64,000 bases of DNA. Source: Pseudomonadota bacterium (GTDB taxonomy: Bacteria; Pseudomonadota; Alphaproteobacteria; Acetobacterales; Acetobacteraceae). A program made the translations under genes and the position numbers. Position 1 is the stretch's first letter, and each line of letters opens with the position of its first letter. The DNA lies in the NCBI GenBank assembly GCA_021849425.1, contig JAJZSY010000004.1, forward strand, positions 1 through 64,000, read 5' to 3'. Positions 37,742-50,892 of the stretch are shown here, in pieces. The notes under the pieces were generated by a model, which did not search any database, was not told the origin of the DNA, and worked only from the letters and a program-made list of their open reading frames with translations.

Positions 37742-38752
37742 ATGGACTGGTTCCGCTCCTTGCCTCGACTGCTCGCCGCGCTGCTCTGCGCCGCACCGGC
37801 GCTTTCCCATGCCGCCTCGCCGCCGAAGCTGCAGAAGGTCACGTTCGGGCTCGACTGGGTGGCCGAGGCTGAATATGGCGGCTTCTATCAGGCGGTGGCG
37901 GACGGCATCTACCGCAAATATGGCCTCGACGTGACGATCCGCGAGGGCGGGCCGCAGGTGAACAACGCGCAGCTGCTGCTCGCCGGGCGGCTGGATTTCG
38001 ACATCACCTCGAACAGCTTCCTCGCCTTCAATTTCGTGCAGCAGAAGATCCCCTTCGTCGCGGTGGCAGCGTTCTTCCAGAAGGATATCGACGTGCTGAT
38101 CGCCCATCGGGGTGCTGACGAGACCAGTTTCGCCGCGCTGAAGGGCAAGCCGATCGCGATTTCGGCGGATACGCGGGCGGGGTGGTGGCTCTTCCTGAAG
38201 CAGAAATACGGCTACAGCGACAGCCAGATCCGCCCCTATGATTTCAGTCTCGCCCCGTTCTTCACCAGCAAGGACCTCGTGGTGCAGGGGTTTCTCACCT
38301 CGGAGCCGTTTCTGGTGAAGCAGAAGACCGGGCATTTCCCGGTGGTGCTGCGGCTCGACCAGGCGGGGTTCGACGGGTATGGCGAGCTCATCGCCACCTC
38401 GCGCAAGCTGGCGAAGACCGACCCTTCGGTGGTGCGCCGCTTCATCGCCGCCTCGGCGGAAGGGTGGAAATCCTATCTCGACGGCAACCCGGCGCCCGCC
38501 TTCGCGCTGATCCGCAAGGCCAACCCGGACATGACGCCGGCGCTGCTGAAATTCGGCTATGACCAGCTCAAGGCGCATCAGGTGGTGGAGGATGCCACCA
38601 CGGCGAAGATCGGCATCGGCGGGATGACCGATGCGCGGTGGAAGGGCTTCTACGCGCAGATGCGCGCGGCCGGGCTGTATCCGGCGCAGTTCGACTATCG
38701 CAAGGCCTATACGCTGCGCTTCCTGCCGAAGGGGAACGCGGCCGCGCGCTGA
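37742..38752 (+). CDS. NMT1/ThiY-like ABC transporter substrate-binding protein
   Basis: This is a 336-residue periplasmic binding protein with signal peptide (residues 1-25, ending SHA-A). 'VTFGLDWVAEAEYGGFYQAVADGIYRKYGLDVTI' and 'GGPQVNNAQLLLAGRLDFDI' are typical of the NMT1/THI5/ThiY group that binds pyrimidine thiamin precursors or riboflavin-like or aromatic ligands. It heads an operon with an ATPase and a permease. No TPP-riboswitch-like leader is visible, so a thiamin role is uncertain. Confidence 0.88.
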   Translation: MDWFRSLPRLLAALLCAAPALSHAASPPKLQKVTFGLDWVAEAEYGGFYQAVADGIYRKYGLDVTIREGGPQVNNAQLLLAGRLDFDITSNSFLAFNFVQQKIPFVAVAAFFQKDIDVLIAHRGADETSFAALKGKPIAISADTRAGWWLFLKQKYGYSDSQIRPYDFSLAPFFTSKDLVVQGFLTSEPFLVKQKTGHFPVVLRLDQAGFDGYGELIATSRKLAKTDPSVVRRFIAASAEGWKSYLDGNPAPAFALIRKANPDMTPALLKFGYDQLKAHQVVEDATTAKIGIGGMTDARWKGFYAQMRAAGLYPAQFDYRKAYTLRFLPKGNAAAR

Positions 38753-38753
38753 G

Positions 38754-39490
<737 letters not shown>

Positions 39491-39494
<4 letters not shown>

Positions 39495-40276
39495 GCCGCG
39501 CCGAGCGTTACGCGCCGGTGGTTTTCGGCCTCGCGGCGCTGGCGCTGTGGCAGGGGTTGGTGATCGGCTTGCGGGTGAAGCCCTATGTGCTGCCGGGGCC
39601 GGCGGCGATCGTCGCGGCGTTCTGGGCGGATCGGGGCTCGCTGCTGCTCTCGCTGGTCTCGACCCTCGCGGTGACGGGGGCGGCGCTGCTGGCGGCCGCG
39701 CTGCTCGGCATGGCGCTGGCGCTGGCGATGGCGGCGAGCCGGCTGGCGCGCGCGGCGATCCAGCCCTGGGCGGTGGTGTTGCAGGTGACGCCGGTGGTCG
39801 CCATCGCGCCGCTGATCATCATCTGGGTGCATCAGCAATTCGCCGCCATGGTGGTGTGCGCCACCATCGTCGCGTTCTTTCCGGTGCTGTCGAACACCGC
39901 CGCGGGGCTGGCGGCGACGCCGCCGGAGCTTGCCGACCTGTTCCGGCTGAACGGGGCGAGCCGATGGCAGACGCTGGCGCTGCTGCGGCTGCCGTCCGCC
40001 CTGCCCTTCTTTCTCGCCGGGCTGCGGATTGCCGGCACGCTGGCGCTGGTGGGCGCGGTGGTGGCGGAGTTCGTCGCGAGTTCGGGCGGGTTTGCCGGGG
40101 GGCTGGCCGGGCGGATTCTGGAGGCGGGCTACCGGCTGGAGATTCCGCGCATGTTCGCCGCCCTCACCCTGCTCGCGCTGACCGGGATCGTGATCTATGC
40201 CGCGCTCGGCGCCGTCGAGCGGGGGATGCTGCGGCGCTTCGGCGCCGGCGGGCGGGATGCGCGCGGGGGCGCTTGA
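39491..40276 (+). CDS. ABC transporter permease (SsuC/ThiX-like)
   Basis: This is a 261-residue permease with about six membrane helices. The EAA-like loop is 'ELADLFRLNGASRWQTLALLRLPSALPFFLAGLRIA'. It starts in an ATGA overlap with the ATPase (39491-39494). It completes a binding protein-ATPase-permease importer of the nitrate/sulfonate/thiamin-precursor class. Confidence 0.93.
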
Positions 40277-40308
40277 TACCGGCGGGTTGTTCTGGCACAG
40301 GCGCGCGC

Positions 40309-40509
40309 ATGACCCGCAAGATGACCGACGCCCAGCTCGACTATGAACGCAAGCGCGCCGCCAAGGCCAATATGAGCCTTGACGAGTGGCTGAAGACCAA
40401 GGAGCGCCGCGCCGCCGAGGCGGCTTCGGCGGTGGCCGCCACGGCGCGGCCGGAGAAGAAGCCCGGCCTGCTGCGGCGGCTGATCGACCGGGCGCATAAG
40501 CCAATCTGA
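40309..40509 (+). CDS. Small basic protein of unknown function
   Basis: This is a 66-residue reading frame, MTRKMTDAQLDYERKRAAKANM..., with helical charged sequence and a basic tail ending RLIDRAHKPI. Cysteines and a signal peptide are absent. No clear ribosome site is seen before the ATG at 40309. It lies between the importer and the convergent fabI. It looks like a real small protein from its composition, but I do not recognise it. Confidence 0.5.
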   Translation: MTRKMTDAQLDYERKRAAKANMSLDEWLKTKERRAAEAASAVAATARPEKKPGLLRRLIDRAHKPI

Positions 40510-40530
40510 GATCGCGCCCGGCGCGGGGGA

Positions 40531-41367
40531 TTACTCGACGGCGTCGATATCCGGCGCCATCGGGTTCTTCATGCCGACGATGTGATAGCCGCAATCGACG
40601 TGGTGGATCTCGCCGGTGACGCCGCGCGAGAGGTCGGACAGCAGATAGAGCCCGGAGGCGCCGACTTCCTCGAGCGCCACATTGCGCTCCAGCGGCGCGT
40701 TGAGCTGGTTCCATTTCAGGATGTAGCTGAAATCGCCGATGCCGGAGGCGGCGAGCGTCTTGATCGGGCCGGCGGACAGGCCGTTGACCCGGATCGCGTC
40801 GCGCCCGAGATCGGCGGCGAGGTAGCGCACCGAGGATTCCAGCGCCGCCTTGGCCACGCCCATGACGTTGTAATGCGGGGTGACGCGCTCGGCGCCGAGA
40901 TAGGTGAGCGTCACCATCGCGCCGCCGTGCTTCATCAGCGCCGAGGCGCGCTGCGCCGCCGCGGTGAAGGAGAAGCAGGAAATGTCCATCGCCTGGAGGA
41001 AGGCGGCGCGCGGCGTGTCGGCATAGCGGCCGCGGAGGAACTGCTTGTCGGCGAAGCCGATGGCGTGGACGAGGAAGTCGATCTCGCCCCAGCGGTCGGC
41101 GATGGCGGCGAAGGCGTCGTCGAGCGCCGCGTCGTCGGTGACGTCGCAGGGGATGACGAGGTCGGACCCGACACTATCGGCGAGCGGGCGGATGCGCTTT
41201 TCCAGCGCCTCGCCCTGATAGGTGAAGGCGAGCTCGCCGCCCTGCGCGGCGACGGCCTGCGCGATGGCCCAGGCGATCGAGCGGTTGTTCGCAACCCCCA
41301 TGATGACGCCGCGCTTGCCACGCATCAGCGTGCCGGTGAGCGGGTAGGTCGGGGCGGATTCCTGCAT
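40531..41367 (-). CDS. fabI: Enoyl-[acyl-carrier-protein] reductase (NADH)
   Basis: FabI performs the last reduction in each fatty-acid elongation cycle. The 278-residue SDR protein has '[24 protein letters not shown]', 'VIPCDVTDD', '[12 protein letters not shown]' and the catalytic Tyr-x6-Lys '[12 protein letters not shown]'. The start [12 protein letters not shown] gives the usual N-terminus. It is divergent from pdxH. Confidence 0.96.
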   Translation of the reverse strand: MQESAPTYPLTGTLMRGKRGVIMGVANNRSIAWAIAQAVAAQGGELAFTYQGEALEKRIRPLADSVGSDLVIPCDVTDDAALDDAFAAIADRWGEIDFLVHAIGFADKQFLRGRYADTPRAAFLQAMDISCFSFTAAAQRASALMKHGGAMVTLTYLGAERVTPHYNVMGVAKAALESSVRYLAADLGRDAIRVNGLSAGPIKTLAASGIGDFSYILKWNQLNAPLERNVALEEVGASGLYLLSDLSRGVTGEIHHVDCGYHIVGMKNPMAPDIDAVE

Positions 41368-41469
41368 GTCGGGGGCTCCAGTCTGGCATGTCGCGGCCGG
41401 CCCGGCCGGGGTGGTGGCGGGGGGCGGCTTGGACTATCAGATATTGCGACACGGGAGAGAGAGCAACCG

Positions 41470-42057
41470 ATGATCGATATCAGTGCCGATCCGTTCCGGC
41501 TTTTCGCCGCGTGGATGCAGGACGCCGAAGCCGCAGAGCCCAACGATCCCAATGCGATGACGCTGGCCACCGCGACGCCGGAGGGCCGCCCCTCGGCCAG
41601 GATCGTGCTGCTGAAATCGTGGGATGAAACCGGATTTGTTTTTTACACAAACCTGGAAAGCCGCAAATCGCTGGAGATCCGGGCGAATCCGGCAGTGTCG
41701 CTGCTGTTCCACTGGAAGTCGCTGCGGCGGCAGATCCGCATCGAAGGGCGGTGCCGCGCGGTGCCCGAGGCCGAGGCGGATGCGTATTTCGACAGCCGGC
41801 CGCGGATTTCGCGGCTCGGCGCCTGGGCGTCCGACCAGTCGCGGCCGCTCGGCGCGCGGGACGAGCTGGAACGGCGGCTGGAGGAGGCGACGGCGCGCTA
41901 TGCCGACGGGCCGATCCCGCGCCCGCCGCACTGGTCGGGCTGGCAGGTGACGCCGGAGACGATCGAGTTCTGGCAGGACCGGGAGTTCCGCCTGCATGAC
42001 CGGGCGGTGTTCAGCCGCGCCGGCGCGGGATGGACGGCGACGCGGCTGTTTCCGTGA
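41470..42057 (+). CDS. pdxH: Pyridoxamine 5'-phosphate oxidase
   Basis: PdxH makes PLP with FMN. The 195-residue protein has '[36 protein letters not shown]' (FMN binding), '[16 protein letters not shown]', '[16 protein letters not shown]' and C-terminal '[17 protein letters not shown]'. The ATG at 41470 follows GAGAGAGCAACCG and gives the normal N-terminus. It is convergent with the Calvin operon end, 43 bp away. Confidence 0.95.
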   Translation: MIDISADPFRLFAAWMQDAEAAEPNDPNAMTLATATPEGRPSARIVLLKSWDETGFVFYTNLESRKSLEIRANPAVSLLFHWKSLRRQIRIEGRCRAVPEAEADAYFDSRPRISRLGAWASDQSRPLGARDELERRLEEATARYADGPIPRPPHWSGWQVTPETIEFWQDREFRLHDRAVFSRAGAGWTATRLFP

Positions 42058-42100
42058 GCGCGACCCGCGATCCGGCGGGAGATCGTGCGCTGCGATATCA

Positions 42101-43018
42101 TCAGTCAGAACCGTCCGCCGCCGGGGCGGCGAATACGCGGCTGGCCAGCAGGTCCGCCGGTTCGATGATCGTCAGCGCCGCTTTCGGGATCGGCTGGGGG
42201 GCGGCCATCAGCCGGTTGGCCTGGCGCAGCCGCGCGCGATCGAGCGCGTTGCGGATCGAGCGGGCATTGGCGAAATAGGGCTGGGCGCGGCGGCGGGCGA
42301 TGTAGCGCGCCATGACCGCGCCGGCCTCGGGCGAGAGGCGGTAATGCTGGCGGGCCAGCATCGACTCGCTGATCGCCAGCAGCTCGTCATCCGCATAGTC
42401 CGGAAAGTCGATGTGATGGGCGATGCGCGAGCGGAAGCCGGGATTGAGGGTGAAGAAATCCTCCATCCGGTCGGCATAGCCGGCGAGGATCACGACCAGG
42501 TCCTCGCGCTGGTTCTCCATCACCTGCAGGAGGATCTCGATCGCTTCCTGGCCGTAATCGCGTTCGTTGTCGGGGCGGTAGAGGTAGTACGCCTCGTCGA
42601 TGAACAGCACGCCGCCGATGGCCTTTTTCAGGATCTCCTTCGTCTTTGGCGCGGTGTGGCCGATATACTGGCCGACCAGGTCATCGCGGGTGACGGAGAC
42701 GAGCTGTCCCTGGCGGACGAAGCCGAGCGCCTTGAGGATGGAGGCCATGCGCAGCGCCACCGTCGTCTTGCCGGTGCCGGGATTGCCGGTGAAGGACATG
42801 TGCAGCGTCGGCGCCTCGGTGGCGAGGCCGCACCCCTGGCGGACGCGCTCGACCAGCAGCAGCGCGGCGATCTCGCGGATGCGCGCCTTGACCGGACGCA
42901 GCCCGACAAGATCGCGCTCCAGCCCCGCCAGCACCTCGCCGATCCCGGCGCCGTCAAACGCGGCGCGGAGATCGACCGTCTCGCCCAGGGCGGGGGCGTC
43001 CGTCATGGTTTCCGGCAT
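42101..43018 (-). CDS. cbbX: Red-type RuBisCO activase CbbX
   Basis: CbbX is a hexameric AAA+ ATPase that removes inhibitory sugar phosphates from red-type RuBisCO. The 305-residue protein has Walker A '[13 protein letters not shown]', Walker B '[13 protein letters not shown]', '[21 protein letters not shown]' and the sensor '[17 protein letters not shown]'. The start at 43018 (MPETMTDAP) has GAGGGGGG upstream. It is the last gene of the cbb operon, 10 bp after cbbS, as expected with a form IC/ID enzyme. Confidence 0.96.
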   Translation of the reverse strand: MPETMTDAPALGETVDLRAAFDGAGIGEVLAGLERDLVGLRPVKARIREIAALLLVERVRQGCGLATEAPTLHMSFTGNPGTGKTTVALRMASILKALGFVRQGQLVSVTRDDLVGQYIGHTAPKTKEILKKAIGGVLFIDEAYYLYRPDNERDYGQEAIEILLQVMENQREDLVVILAGYADRMEDFFTLNPGFRSRIAHHIDFPDYADDELLAISESMLARQHYRLSPEAGAVMARYIARRRAQPYFANARSIRNALDRARLRQANRLMAAPQPIPKAALTIIEPADLLASRVFAAPAADGSD

Positions 43019-43028
43019 GACACCCCCC

Positions 43029-43457
43029 TCACCCGGAATTGCCGTAGCGCGCGCCTTCGGGCTTCTGCACGACATAGGCGCGGGTTTCATAGCGCAGGGT
43101 GCGGCCAGCGGCCTCGGCGCGGGTCAGCATGAAGCCCGGCTCGTCCCGCGGCCGCTGCACGATGAAGGAAATGCGCAGCGACTCCCATGTGTGCGTCGCA
43201 TCGAAGGCCGAGAGGCGGATATAGCAGTCGTCGTGGATGCGGCGGCATTCCGCGAGTTCCGACATGATCGCCTTCGCGTCGCGGATGTCGAACATCGGCA
43301 GGCCCCACATCTCCCAGTAGGTGTTCCGCGGGTGCGGATCGTCGGTGTATTCGAGGTTCACCGCCCAGCCCTTGTCGAGGCAGTACTGGATCTGGCGGCT
43401 GATCTGTTCATCGGTCAGATCGGGGAGAAACGAAAAGCAGCCCTGGGTCAGTCTCAT
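43029..43457 (-). CDS. cbbS: RuBisCO small subunit, red type
   Basis: This is a 142-residue small subunit. It has '[16 protein letters not shown]', '[21 protein letters not shown]' and a long C-terminal extension (from about residue 110) typical of red-type form I subunits. It assembles with CbbL as L8S8. It lies 12 bp after cbbL. Confidence 0.97.
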   Translation of the reverse strand: MRLTQGCFSFLPDLTDEQISRQIQYCLDKGWAVNLEYTDDPHPRNTYWEMWGLPMFDIRDAKAIMSELAECRRIHDDCYIRLSAFDATHTWESLRISFIVQRPRDEPGFMLTRAEAAGRTLRYETRAYVVQKPEGARYGNSG

Positions 43458-43469
43458 GAAAACGCTCCG

Positions 43470-46094
<2,625 letters not shown>

Positions 46095-46970
46095 TCACAG
46101 GGCCCGGCGCCTTCGGTCCATCAGTTGCATGATGATCGGGGTCAGGATGAGCTGCATGGCGAGGTCGAACTTGTTGCCCGGCACCGCGATCGAGTTCGCG
46201 CGGGACATGAAGCTGCCGTGCAGCATGGAGAGCAGGTAGGGGAAGTCGATGCCGTGCGGATCGCGGAAGCGGATGACGACGATCGATTCATCGGCGGTCG
46301 GAATCCAGCGGGCGATGAAGGGGTTGGAGGTGTCGACCGTGGGGACGCGCTGGAAGTTGATGTCGGTCTCGGTGAATTGGGGGCAGATGTAATGAATGTA
46401 GTCGGGCATGCGGCGCAGGATCGTGTCCATCACCGCCTCGGTGGAGTAGCGGCGGGCGGCGCGGTCGCGGTGGATTTTCTGGATCCATTCGAGGTTGATG
46501 ACGGGGACGACGCCGATCCTGATATCGGCATGGCGGCCGGTGTCGATTTCGCCGTGCCTCACCGCGCCGTGCAGGCCCTCGTAGAGCAGGATGTCGGTCG
46601 GTGCGGGAATATCCTGCCAGGGCGTGAAGGTGCCCGGCGAGCCGCCGTGGCGCTCGGCCTCGTCGTGGTCGTGGATGTAGTGGCGGTAGCGGCCGGCGCC
46701 GGTGGCGGCGTAGGCGGCGAAGGTTTCCTCAAGCTCGGCGAGGAGATTGTTCTCCGGGCTGAAATGGCTGAAATGGCGGTTGCCGGCCGCCTCCGCCTCG
46801 GCCATGCGCGCCTTCATCTCGGCGCGGTTGTAGCGGTGGAAGGAATCGCCCTCGATATAGGCGGCGGTGATCTTCTCGCGGCGGAAGATCTGCTCGAACA
46901 CGTTGCGCACCGAGGTGGTGCCGGCGCCGGAGGAGCCGGTGACCGAGATGATGGGATGACGCTGGCTCAT
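46095..46970 (-). CDS. prk: Phosphoribulokinase
   Basis: Prk makes ribulose-1,5-bisphosphate. The 291-residue proteobacterial-type enzyme has the P-loop '[12 protein letters not shown]', '[15 protein letters not shown]', '[10 protein letters not shown]' and '[12 protein letters not shown]'. The start is set by an ATGA overlap with fbp (46967-46970). It lies upstream of fba in the cbb operon. Confidence 0.96.
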   Translation of the reverse strand: MSQRHPIISVTGSSGAGTTSVRNVFEQIFRREKITAAYIEGDSFHRYNRAEMKARMAEAEAAGNRHFSHFSPENNLLAELEETFAAYAATGAGRYRHYIHDHDEAERHGGSPGTFTPWQDIPAPTDILLYEGLHGAVRHGEIDTGRHADIRIGVVPVINLEWIQKIHRDRAARRYSTEAVMDTILRRMPDYIHYICPQFTETDINFQRVPTVDTSNPFIARWIPTADESIVVIRFRDPHGIDFPYLLSMLHGSFMSRANSIAVPGNKFDLAMQLILTPIIMQLMDRRRRAL

Positions 46971-48034
46971 GCGGACAGGCCGAGGGCGGCGGCGTCGGTG
47001 CGAAACAGCGAGCGGCGGTGGAACAGGGGGGAGGACGCGGCCGGGGCCTCGCGCATGGCGAGGGCGACGCGGCGCACCTCTTCCGCTGAGCCGAAGACCA
47101 GCGGGATTCGCTGGTGGATATCGTGCGGCGCAAGGTCGAGGATCGGTTGCAGGCCGTCGGTGGCGGCGGCGCCGGCCTGTTCCATCAGGAAGGCGATCGG
47201 GTTCGCCTCGTAAAGCAGGCGGAGGCGGCCGCGCTCGTAGCCGGGGCGGCGGTCCGCCGGGTAGAGATAGATGCCGCCGCGGCCGAGAATGCGGAACGCG
47301 TCGCCCACCATCGAGGCGAGCCAGCGGGTGTTGAAATCGCGCCCGCGAGGACCGTCGCCGCCCTCGGTCAGCTCGCCGACATAGGCGCGGATGGACTCGT
47401 TCCAATGGCGGATATTGGCGGCGTTGATCGCGTATTCGCGGGTTTCGGCCGGCACACTGACCGGGCCGTGCGGGTCGATGAAGGCGCCGGAGACAGGATC
47501 GAGGGTGAAGATCCGCGTCCCCTCGCCCAGGGTGAGGACCAGCGCGGTGCGCGGGCCGTAGATGAAGAAGCCGGCGGCGAGCTGGCGGCGGCCGGGCTGG
47601 AGGAAGACCGCGTCCGCACCATCCTGCCGCGCGGGCAGGGCCGGGAGGATCGAGAAGATGGTGCCGAGCGGGGCCAGCGTGTCGATGTTCGAGGAGCCGT
47701 CGAGCGGGTCGATCGCGACGGCGATATCACCGGAGTGGTCGAGATATTCCGCCGCCGCCTGCTCTTCGGACGCGAAGGCGAGAACCCCGGCGCCGGCGAG
47801 GGCGTCGCGGATCAGGCGGTGGGTGATGGCATCGAGCGCCTTCTGGCCGTCGCCATCGAGGGAGTCGCCGATGACGGCGCCGAGATCGCCGTGCAGCGGG
47901 CCGCTGGCGAGCAGGCGGGCGATCTGCCGCGCGGCGATCGCCAGTGCCTCGATCGCCCGGCAGGACGAGGTGAGCGCGGGGGTGCGGGCGGCGGTGTGAT
48001 CGAGATGGGATTCGAGGCGAAGGCTGGTGCTCAT
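46967..48034 (-). CDS. fbp: Fructose-1,6-bisphosphatase class I
   Basis: This phosphatase acts in the Calvin cycle (and on sedoheptulose bisphosphate in many autotrophs) and in gluconeogenesis. The 355-residue protein has 'ASEEQ', the metal and substrate motif 'AIDPLDGSSNID', 'YAINAANIRHWN', 'RWLASMVGDAFRILGRGGIYLYPAD' and 'EANPIAFLMEQAG'. The ATG at 48034 has AGGAGGA upstream. It is the first gene of fbp-prk-fba-cbbLSX. Confidence 0.96.
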   Translation of the reverse strand: MSTSLRLESHLDHTAARTPALTSSCRAIEALAIAARQIARLLASGPLHGDLGAVIGDSLDGDGQKALDAITHRLIRDALAGAGVLAFASEEQAAAEYLDHSGDIAVAIDPLDGSSNIDTLAPLGTIFSILPALPARQDGADAVFLQPGRRQLAAGFFIYGPRTALVLTLGEGTRIFTLDPVSGAFIDPHGPVSVPAETREYAINAANIRHWNESIRAYVGELTEGGDGPRGRDFNTRWLASMVGDAFRILGRGGIYLYPADRRPGYERGRLRLLYEANPIAFLMEQAGAAATDGLQPILDLAPHDIHQRIPLVFGSAEEVRRVALAMREAPAASSPLFHRRSLFRTDAAALGLSA

Positions 48035-48136
48035 CGGATGGTCCTCCTGGATTGCGCACCACCTTCTGGCTCGTGCCCGTTTGTCCCCCGCGTGGTCTCC
48101 ACGTCGTGAAGGCAAGACTGGCAGACCGGTTGTTAA

Positions 48137-48149
48137 TTAGTAAAGCTAA
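48137..48149. promoter_or_regulatory. CbbR-like box upstream of Calvin operon
   Basis: TTA-N7-TAA at 48137-48149 fits the CbbR (LysR) pattern TNA-N7-TNA. It is about 100 bp upstream of the fbp start in an AT-rich patch. No cbbR gene is in view. Confidence 0.45.
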
Positions 48150-48160
48150 AATTTCTGTGG

Positions 48161-48174
48161 TTTCAATTTTGAAA
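48161..48174. promoter_or_regulatory. 14-bp palindrome beside the CbbR-like box
   Basis: TTTCAATTTTGAAA is a perfect 6-2-6 palindrome 12 bp from the CbbR-like box, also compatible with T-N11-A. It could be a second operator half. Confidence 0.3.
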
Positions 48175-48246
48175 AATTAAAACGCTATGACGCGCGAAAC
48201 GGCATGACTGATCGGGTCGGACGCGCGGGATCGGGCGGATGGGATT

Positions 48247-48286
48247 GGAGCGCGTTCCGATCCTGAGGGATCGGATGATGCTCTAG
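48247..48286. repeat. Palindromic repeat, copy 1, supplying the CpaE stop
   Basis: TCCGATCC (48256-48263) and GGATCGGA (48268-48275) form a stem, flanked by GAGC (48248-48251) and GCTC (48280-48283). The edge CTCTAG gives the TAG stop of the CpaE-like gene on the minus strand. The sequence GGATCGGATGATGCTCTAG is shared with copies near 54.6 kb. Confidence 0.6.
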
Positions 48287-49488
48287 ACGGGCGTGCCGCG
48301 GCTGCGCTCGAACCCGGCTTCGCGGGCGAGGTCTTCGATGAGGCGGAGGAACGGCCCCTTGGGCACGCCGGCGAAGCGGGGCTGCGCGGCGAGGCCGGTG
48401 AAGAGTTTCGGCAGGTCGGGCAGGCTGAGATCGACCTTGCGCTTCAGCGCGTCCTCGATCTGCTTGCGGCGCAGCCCGCCGGCCGCGCCTTGGCGGTTGA
48501 GCAGGATGGTGGGGCGCTGGGGCTGGCCCGGCATGGTCGAGGCGGCGATCAGCCGCACCGTGTCGCGCAGGCTGGCGAGGCTCGGGTCGAGCACGATGAT
48601 GCGGTGCTGGGAGAGTTCGAGCAGTTCGCGGTGCTGCTGGATCGGCATGAAGGGCAGATCGACGATGACGAAATTGAACCGCATGCGGATCGCATCGACG
48701 ATGCGGCGGGCGGCGCCGGGGGGCGAGACCGGCTGGCGTTCGAGATCGGGCGGCGAGCCGAGCACATGCAGCCGGTTGCGCACCGGGCAGACGGCGGCGG
48801 CGAGCGCCGCCCCCGGATCGTCGCCCGGATCGGCCAGCAGGGACTGGAAGGACTGCCGGTAGGTCACGCCGAACCAGTCCTGCGTCGGGCCGATGAAGGG
48901 GTCGGCATCGAGCAGGAGGGTGTGGCGGCTCGATTCGACGCCGAGATACCACGCGAGCGCGGCGGCGATCGTGCTGGCGCCGACGCCGCCGCGGGCGCCG
49001 ACGACGGAGATCACCCGGCCGCCGCGGGTCAGGTCGGTCACCGGGGCGTTGCGGGTGATCAGCGAGGCGAAATGGCGGGTGACGATGTCGCGGTTGATCG
49101 GCTTGAACAGATAATCCACCGCGCCGGCGCGGCGGGTGATCTCGCGATAGAGATCGACATCGTCGATCTCGCCGATGACGAGAAGCGAGACCGAAGGCTC
49201 GATGACATCGCAGAGTTCGAGCAGGGCCGGCATCGGCCGCTCGTCCCGCCCGATATCGACGACCACGATCTGCGGCGTCGGCACCCTGGCGAGGGCGGCG
49301 ATCGCGTTTCTGACGGTGCCGCGGCGGATGTCGGCGGTGTTGTGGATGCCGGTCTGGGCGAGGTCCTGCAATCCGTCGCGCAGCACGGTTTCGGTGGCGG
49401 CATCGAGGGTGAAGCCGATGACGGTGGTTTGTTCGGGCCGGCCGCCGAGACCGCCATCCTCGACCGCAAGGCCGCCGAGACTATCCAT
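48283..49488 (-). CDS. CpaE/TadZ-like pilus-assembly localisation ATPase, orphan
   Basis: This is a 401-residue protein. The N-terminal half is a receiver-like domain without a clear phospho-site ('VVVDIGRDERPMPALLELCDVIEPSVSLLVIGE'). The C-terminal half is a ParA/MinD-type ATPase with the deviant Walker A 'GARGGVGASTIAAAL' and 'FVIVDLPFMPIQQHRELLEL'. TadZ/CpaE proteins place Flp/tad pili at the cell pole, but no other tad or cpa gene is in view. Its stop is inside a palindromic repeat. Confidence 0.85.
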   Translation of the reverse strand: MDSLGGLAVEDGGLGGRPEQTTVIGFTLDAATETVLRDGLQDLAQTGIHNTADIRRGTVRNAIAALARVPTPQIVVVDIGRDERPMPALLELCDVIEPSVSLLVIGEIDDVDLYREITRRAGAVDYLFKPINRDIVTRHFASLITRNAPVTDLTRGGRVISVVGARGGVGASTIAAALAWYLGVESSRHTLLLDADPFIGPTQDWFGVTYRQSFQSLLADPGDDPGAALAAAVCPVRNRLHVLGSPPDLERQPVSPPGAARRIVDAIRMRFNFVIVDLPFMPIQQHRELLELSQHRIIVLDPSLASLRDTVRLIAASTMPGQPQRPTILLNRQGAAGGLRRKQIEDALKRKVDLSLPDLPKLFTGLAAQPRFAGVPKGPFLRLIEDLAREAGFERSRGTPV

Positions 49489-49603
49489 GACGGGCGCGCC
49501 GGGATGCGGGGCGCGGCCGGGCGCCGGAAAGTCCGTTTCGGGATGCCTGGGCCGTGTCCGACTTCATGACATCCCGATAGACGGAAAAGCTTAACGAAGG
49601 CTT

Positions 49604-50026
49604 TCAGCCGAGAGCGAATTTGCTCTCGATGTTACCCCGCGTTGCATGGGCATAGGGGCAGACGATTTCCGCCTTGTGGATGAGGTCTTCCGCCGTCGCC
49701 CGGTCCATGCCGGGGATGGTGACGGTGAGATGGGCGCTGATGCCGAAGCCGGTGCCGTCGTCGCGCGGGCCGATGCCGATTTCGGCATGCACCGAGGCGT
49801 CCTCGGGGATTTTCACCTTGGCCTGGCCGGCGACGTATTTCAGCGCGCCGAGGAAGCAGGCGGAATAGCCGAGGGCGAAAAGCTGCTCGGGATTGGTGCC
49901 GAGGCCGCCATCGCCGCCGAGTTCCTTCGGCGTGCTCAGATCGAGCTTGAGGCGGCCGTCGCTGGTTTCGGCATGGCCGGTGCGCCCGCCGGTGGCGTGG
50001 CCGCGGGCGTGATACAGGGGCTTCAT
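49604..50026 (-). CDS. Ohr/OsmC family peroxiredoxin (organic hydroperoxide resistance)
   Basis: This 140-residue protein reduces organic hydroperoxides. The two redox cysteines lie in '[10 protein letters not shown]' and '[11 protein letters not shown]', and the N-terminal '[32 protein letters not shown]' is typical of Ohr. No OhrR regulator is adjacent. Confidence 0.92.
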   Translation of the reverse strand: MKPLYHARGHATGGRTGHAETSDGRLKLDLSTPKELGGDGGLGTNPEQLFALGYSACFLGALKYVAGQAKVKIPEDASVHAEIGIGPRDDGTGFGISAHLTVTIPGMDRATAEDLIHKAEIVCPYAHATRGNIESKFALG

Positions 50027-50065
50027 CGGTGGTTCCTCCGCGTTGTCGTTGACAGGCTCAAGAGA

Positions 50066-50884
50066 TCATGCCGGAGGGCGATCCTGCAAGGGCATGGCGG
50101 CGCGGGCATGGCCGAGCGGGCCGTGGCCGCCGCCATAGGCGGGGGCGGCGCGCAGAGCCGCGGCGAGAAAGGCTTCCGCCGCGCCGACCGCCGCGGCGAG
50201 GTCGAGACCGCGGGCGAGGCCGCAGGCGATGGCGCTCGCCAGCGTGCAGCCGGTGCCGTGGGTGTGGCGTGTGGCGATGCGCTCATGGGTGAAGGCGATC
50301 ATTCCCTCGGCGGTGAACAGGCGATCGACCAGCGTGTCGCCGGCGAAATGGCCGCCCTTGAGCAGCACCGCGCGCGCGCCCATGCCGAGCAGCGCGGCGC
50401 CGGCGCGCTGCACGTCCGCCGCCGTGTCCACCGCGCGGCCGGTGAGCGCCGCCGCCTCGTCGCGATTGGGGGTGATCAGCGTGGCGCGGGGCAGCAGGTG
50501 GTCGCGGATGATCGCGAGCGCGCCCGCGCCGGCCAGCGCGGTGCCGCTGGTCGAGGCGAGGACGGGGTCGAGCACCAGCGGCGTGGCGGGGGCGGCGGCG
50601 GCGATCGCCCGGGCGACCTCCTCGGCCGTCCCGGCGCTGCCGAGCATGCCGAGCTTGATCGCATCGACGCCGAGATCGGCGATGACCATGCGGATGGCGC
50701 AAGCGACGAGATCGGGCGGGACCGGGGCGATGGCGGCGATGCCGCTGGTATCCTGCGCGGTGACGGCGGTGATCGCGGTCATCGCGTAGCCGCCCAAGGC
50801 GGTGATGGTCTTGACGTCGGCCTCGATGCCGGCGCCGCCGCCGCTGTCCGACCCGCCGATGGCGAGGACGCGGAACCAGCCCAT
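50066..50884 (-). CDS. thiD: Hydroxymethylpyrimidine/phosphomethylpyrimidine kinase
   Basis: ThiD phosphorylates HMP and HMP-P in thiamin synthesis. The 272-residue protein has 'AIGGSDSGGGAGIEADVKT', 'TAITAVTAQDTSG', 'ITPNRDEAAALTG' and the C-terminal catalytic 'RHTHGTGCTLASAIACGLA'. The start at 50884 (MGWFRVLAIGG) is normal; upstream frame lies in glmM antisense. It is eight bases after glmM. Confidence 0.94.
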   Translation of the reverse strand: MGWFRVLAIGGSDSGGGAGIEADVKTITALGGYAMTAITAVTAQDTSGIAAIAPVPPDLVACAIRMVIADLGVDAIKLGMLGSAGTAEEVARAIAAAAPATPLVLDPVLASTSGTALAGAGALAIIRDHLLPRATLITPNRDEAAALTGRAVDTAADVQRAGAALLGMGARAVLLKGGHFAGDTLVDRLFTAEGMIAFTHERIATRHTHGTGCTLASAIACGLARGLDLAAAVGAAEAFLAAALRAAPAYGGGHGPLGHARAAMPLQDRPPA

Positions 50885-50892
50885 CGCCGGGC

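Larger units (their letters stand above)
48035..48282. other. Gap upstream of the Calvin operon
   Basis: This 248-bp gap holds the AT-rich control region of fbp and the left part of a palindromic repeat. No gene and no divergent cbbR are present. Confidence 0.7.
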
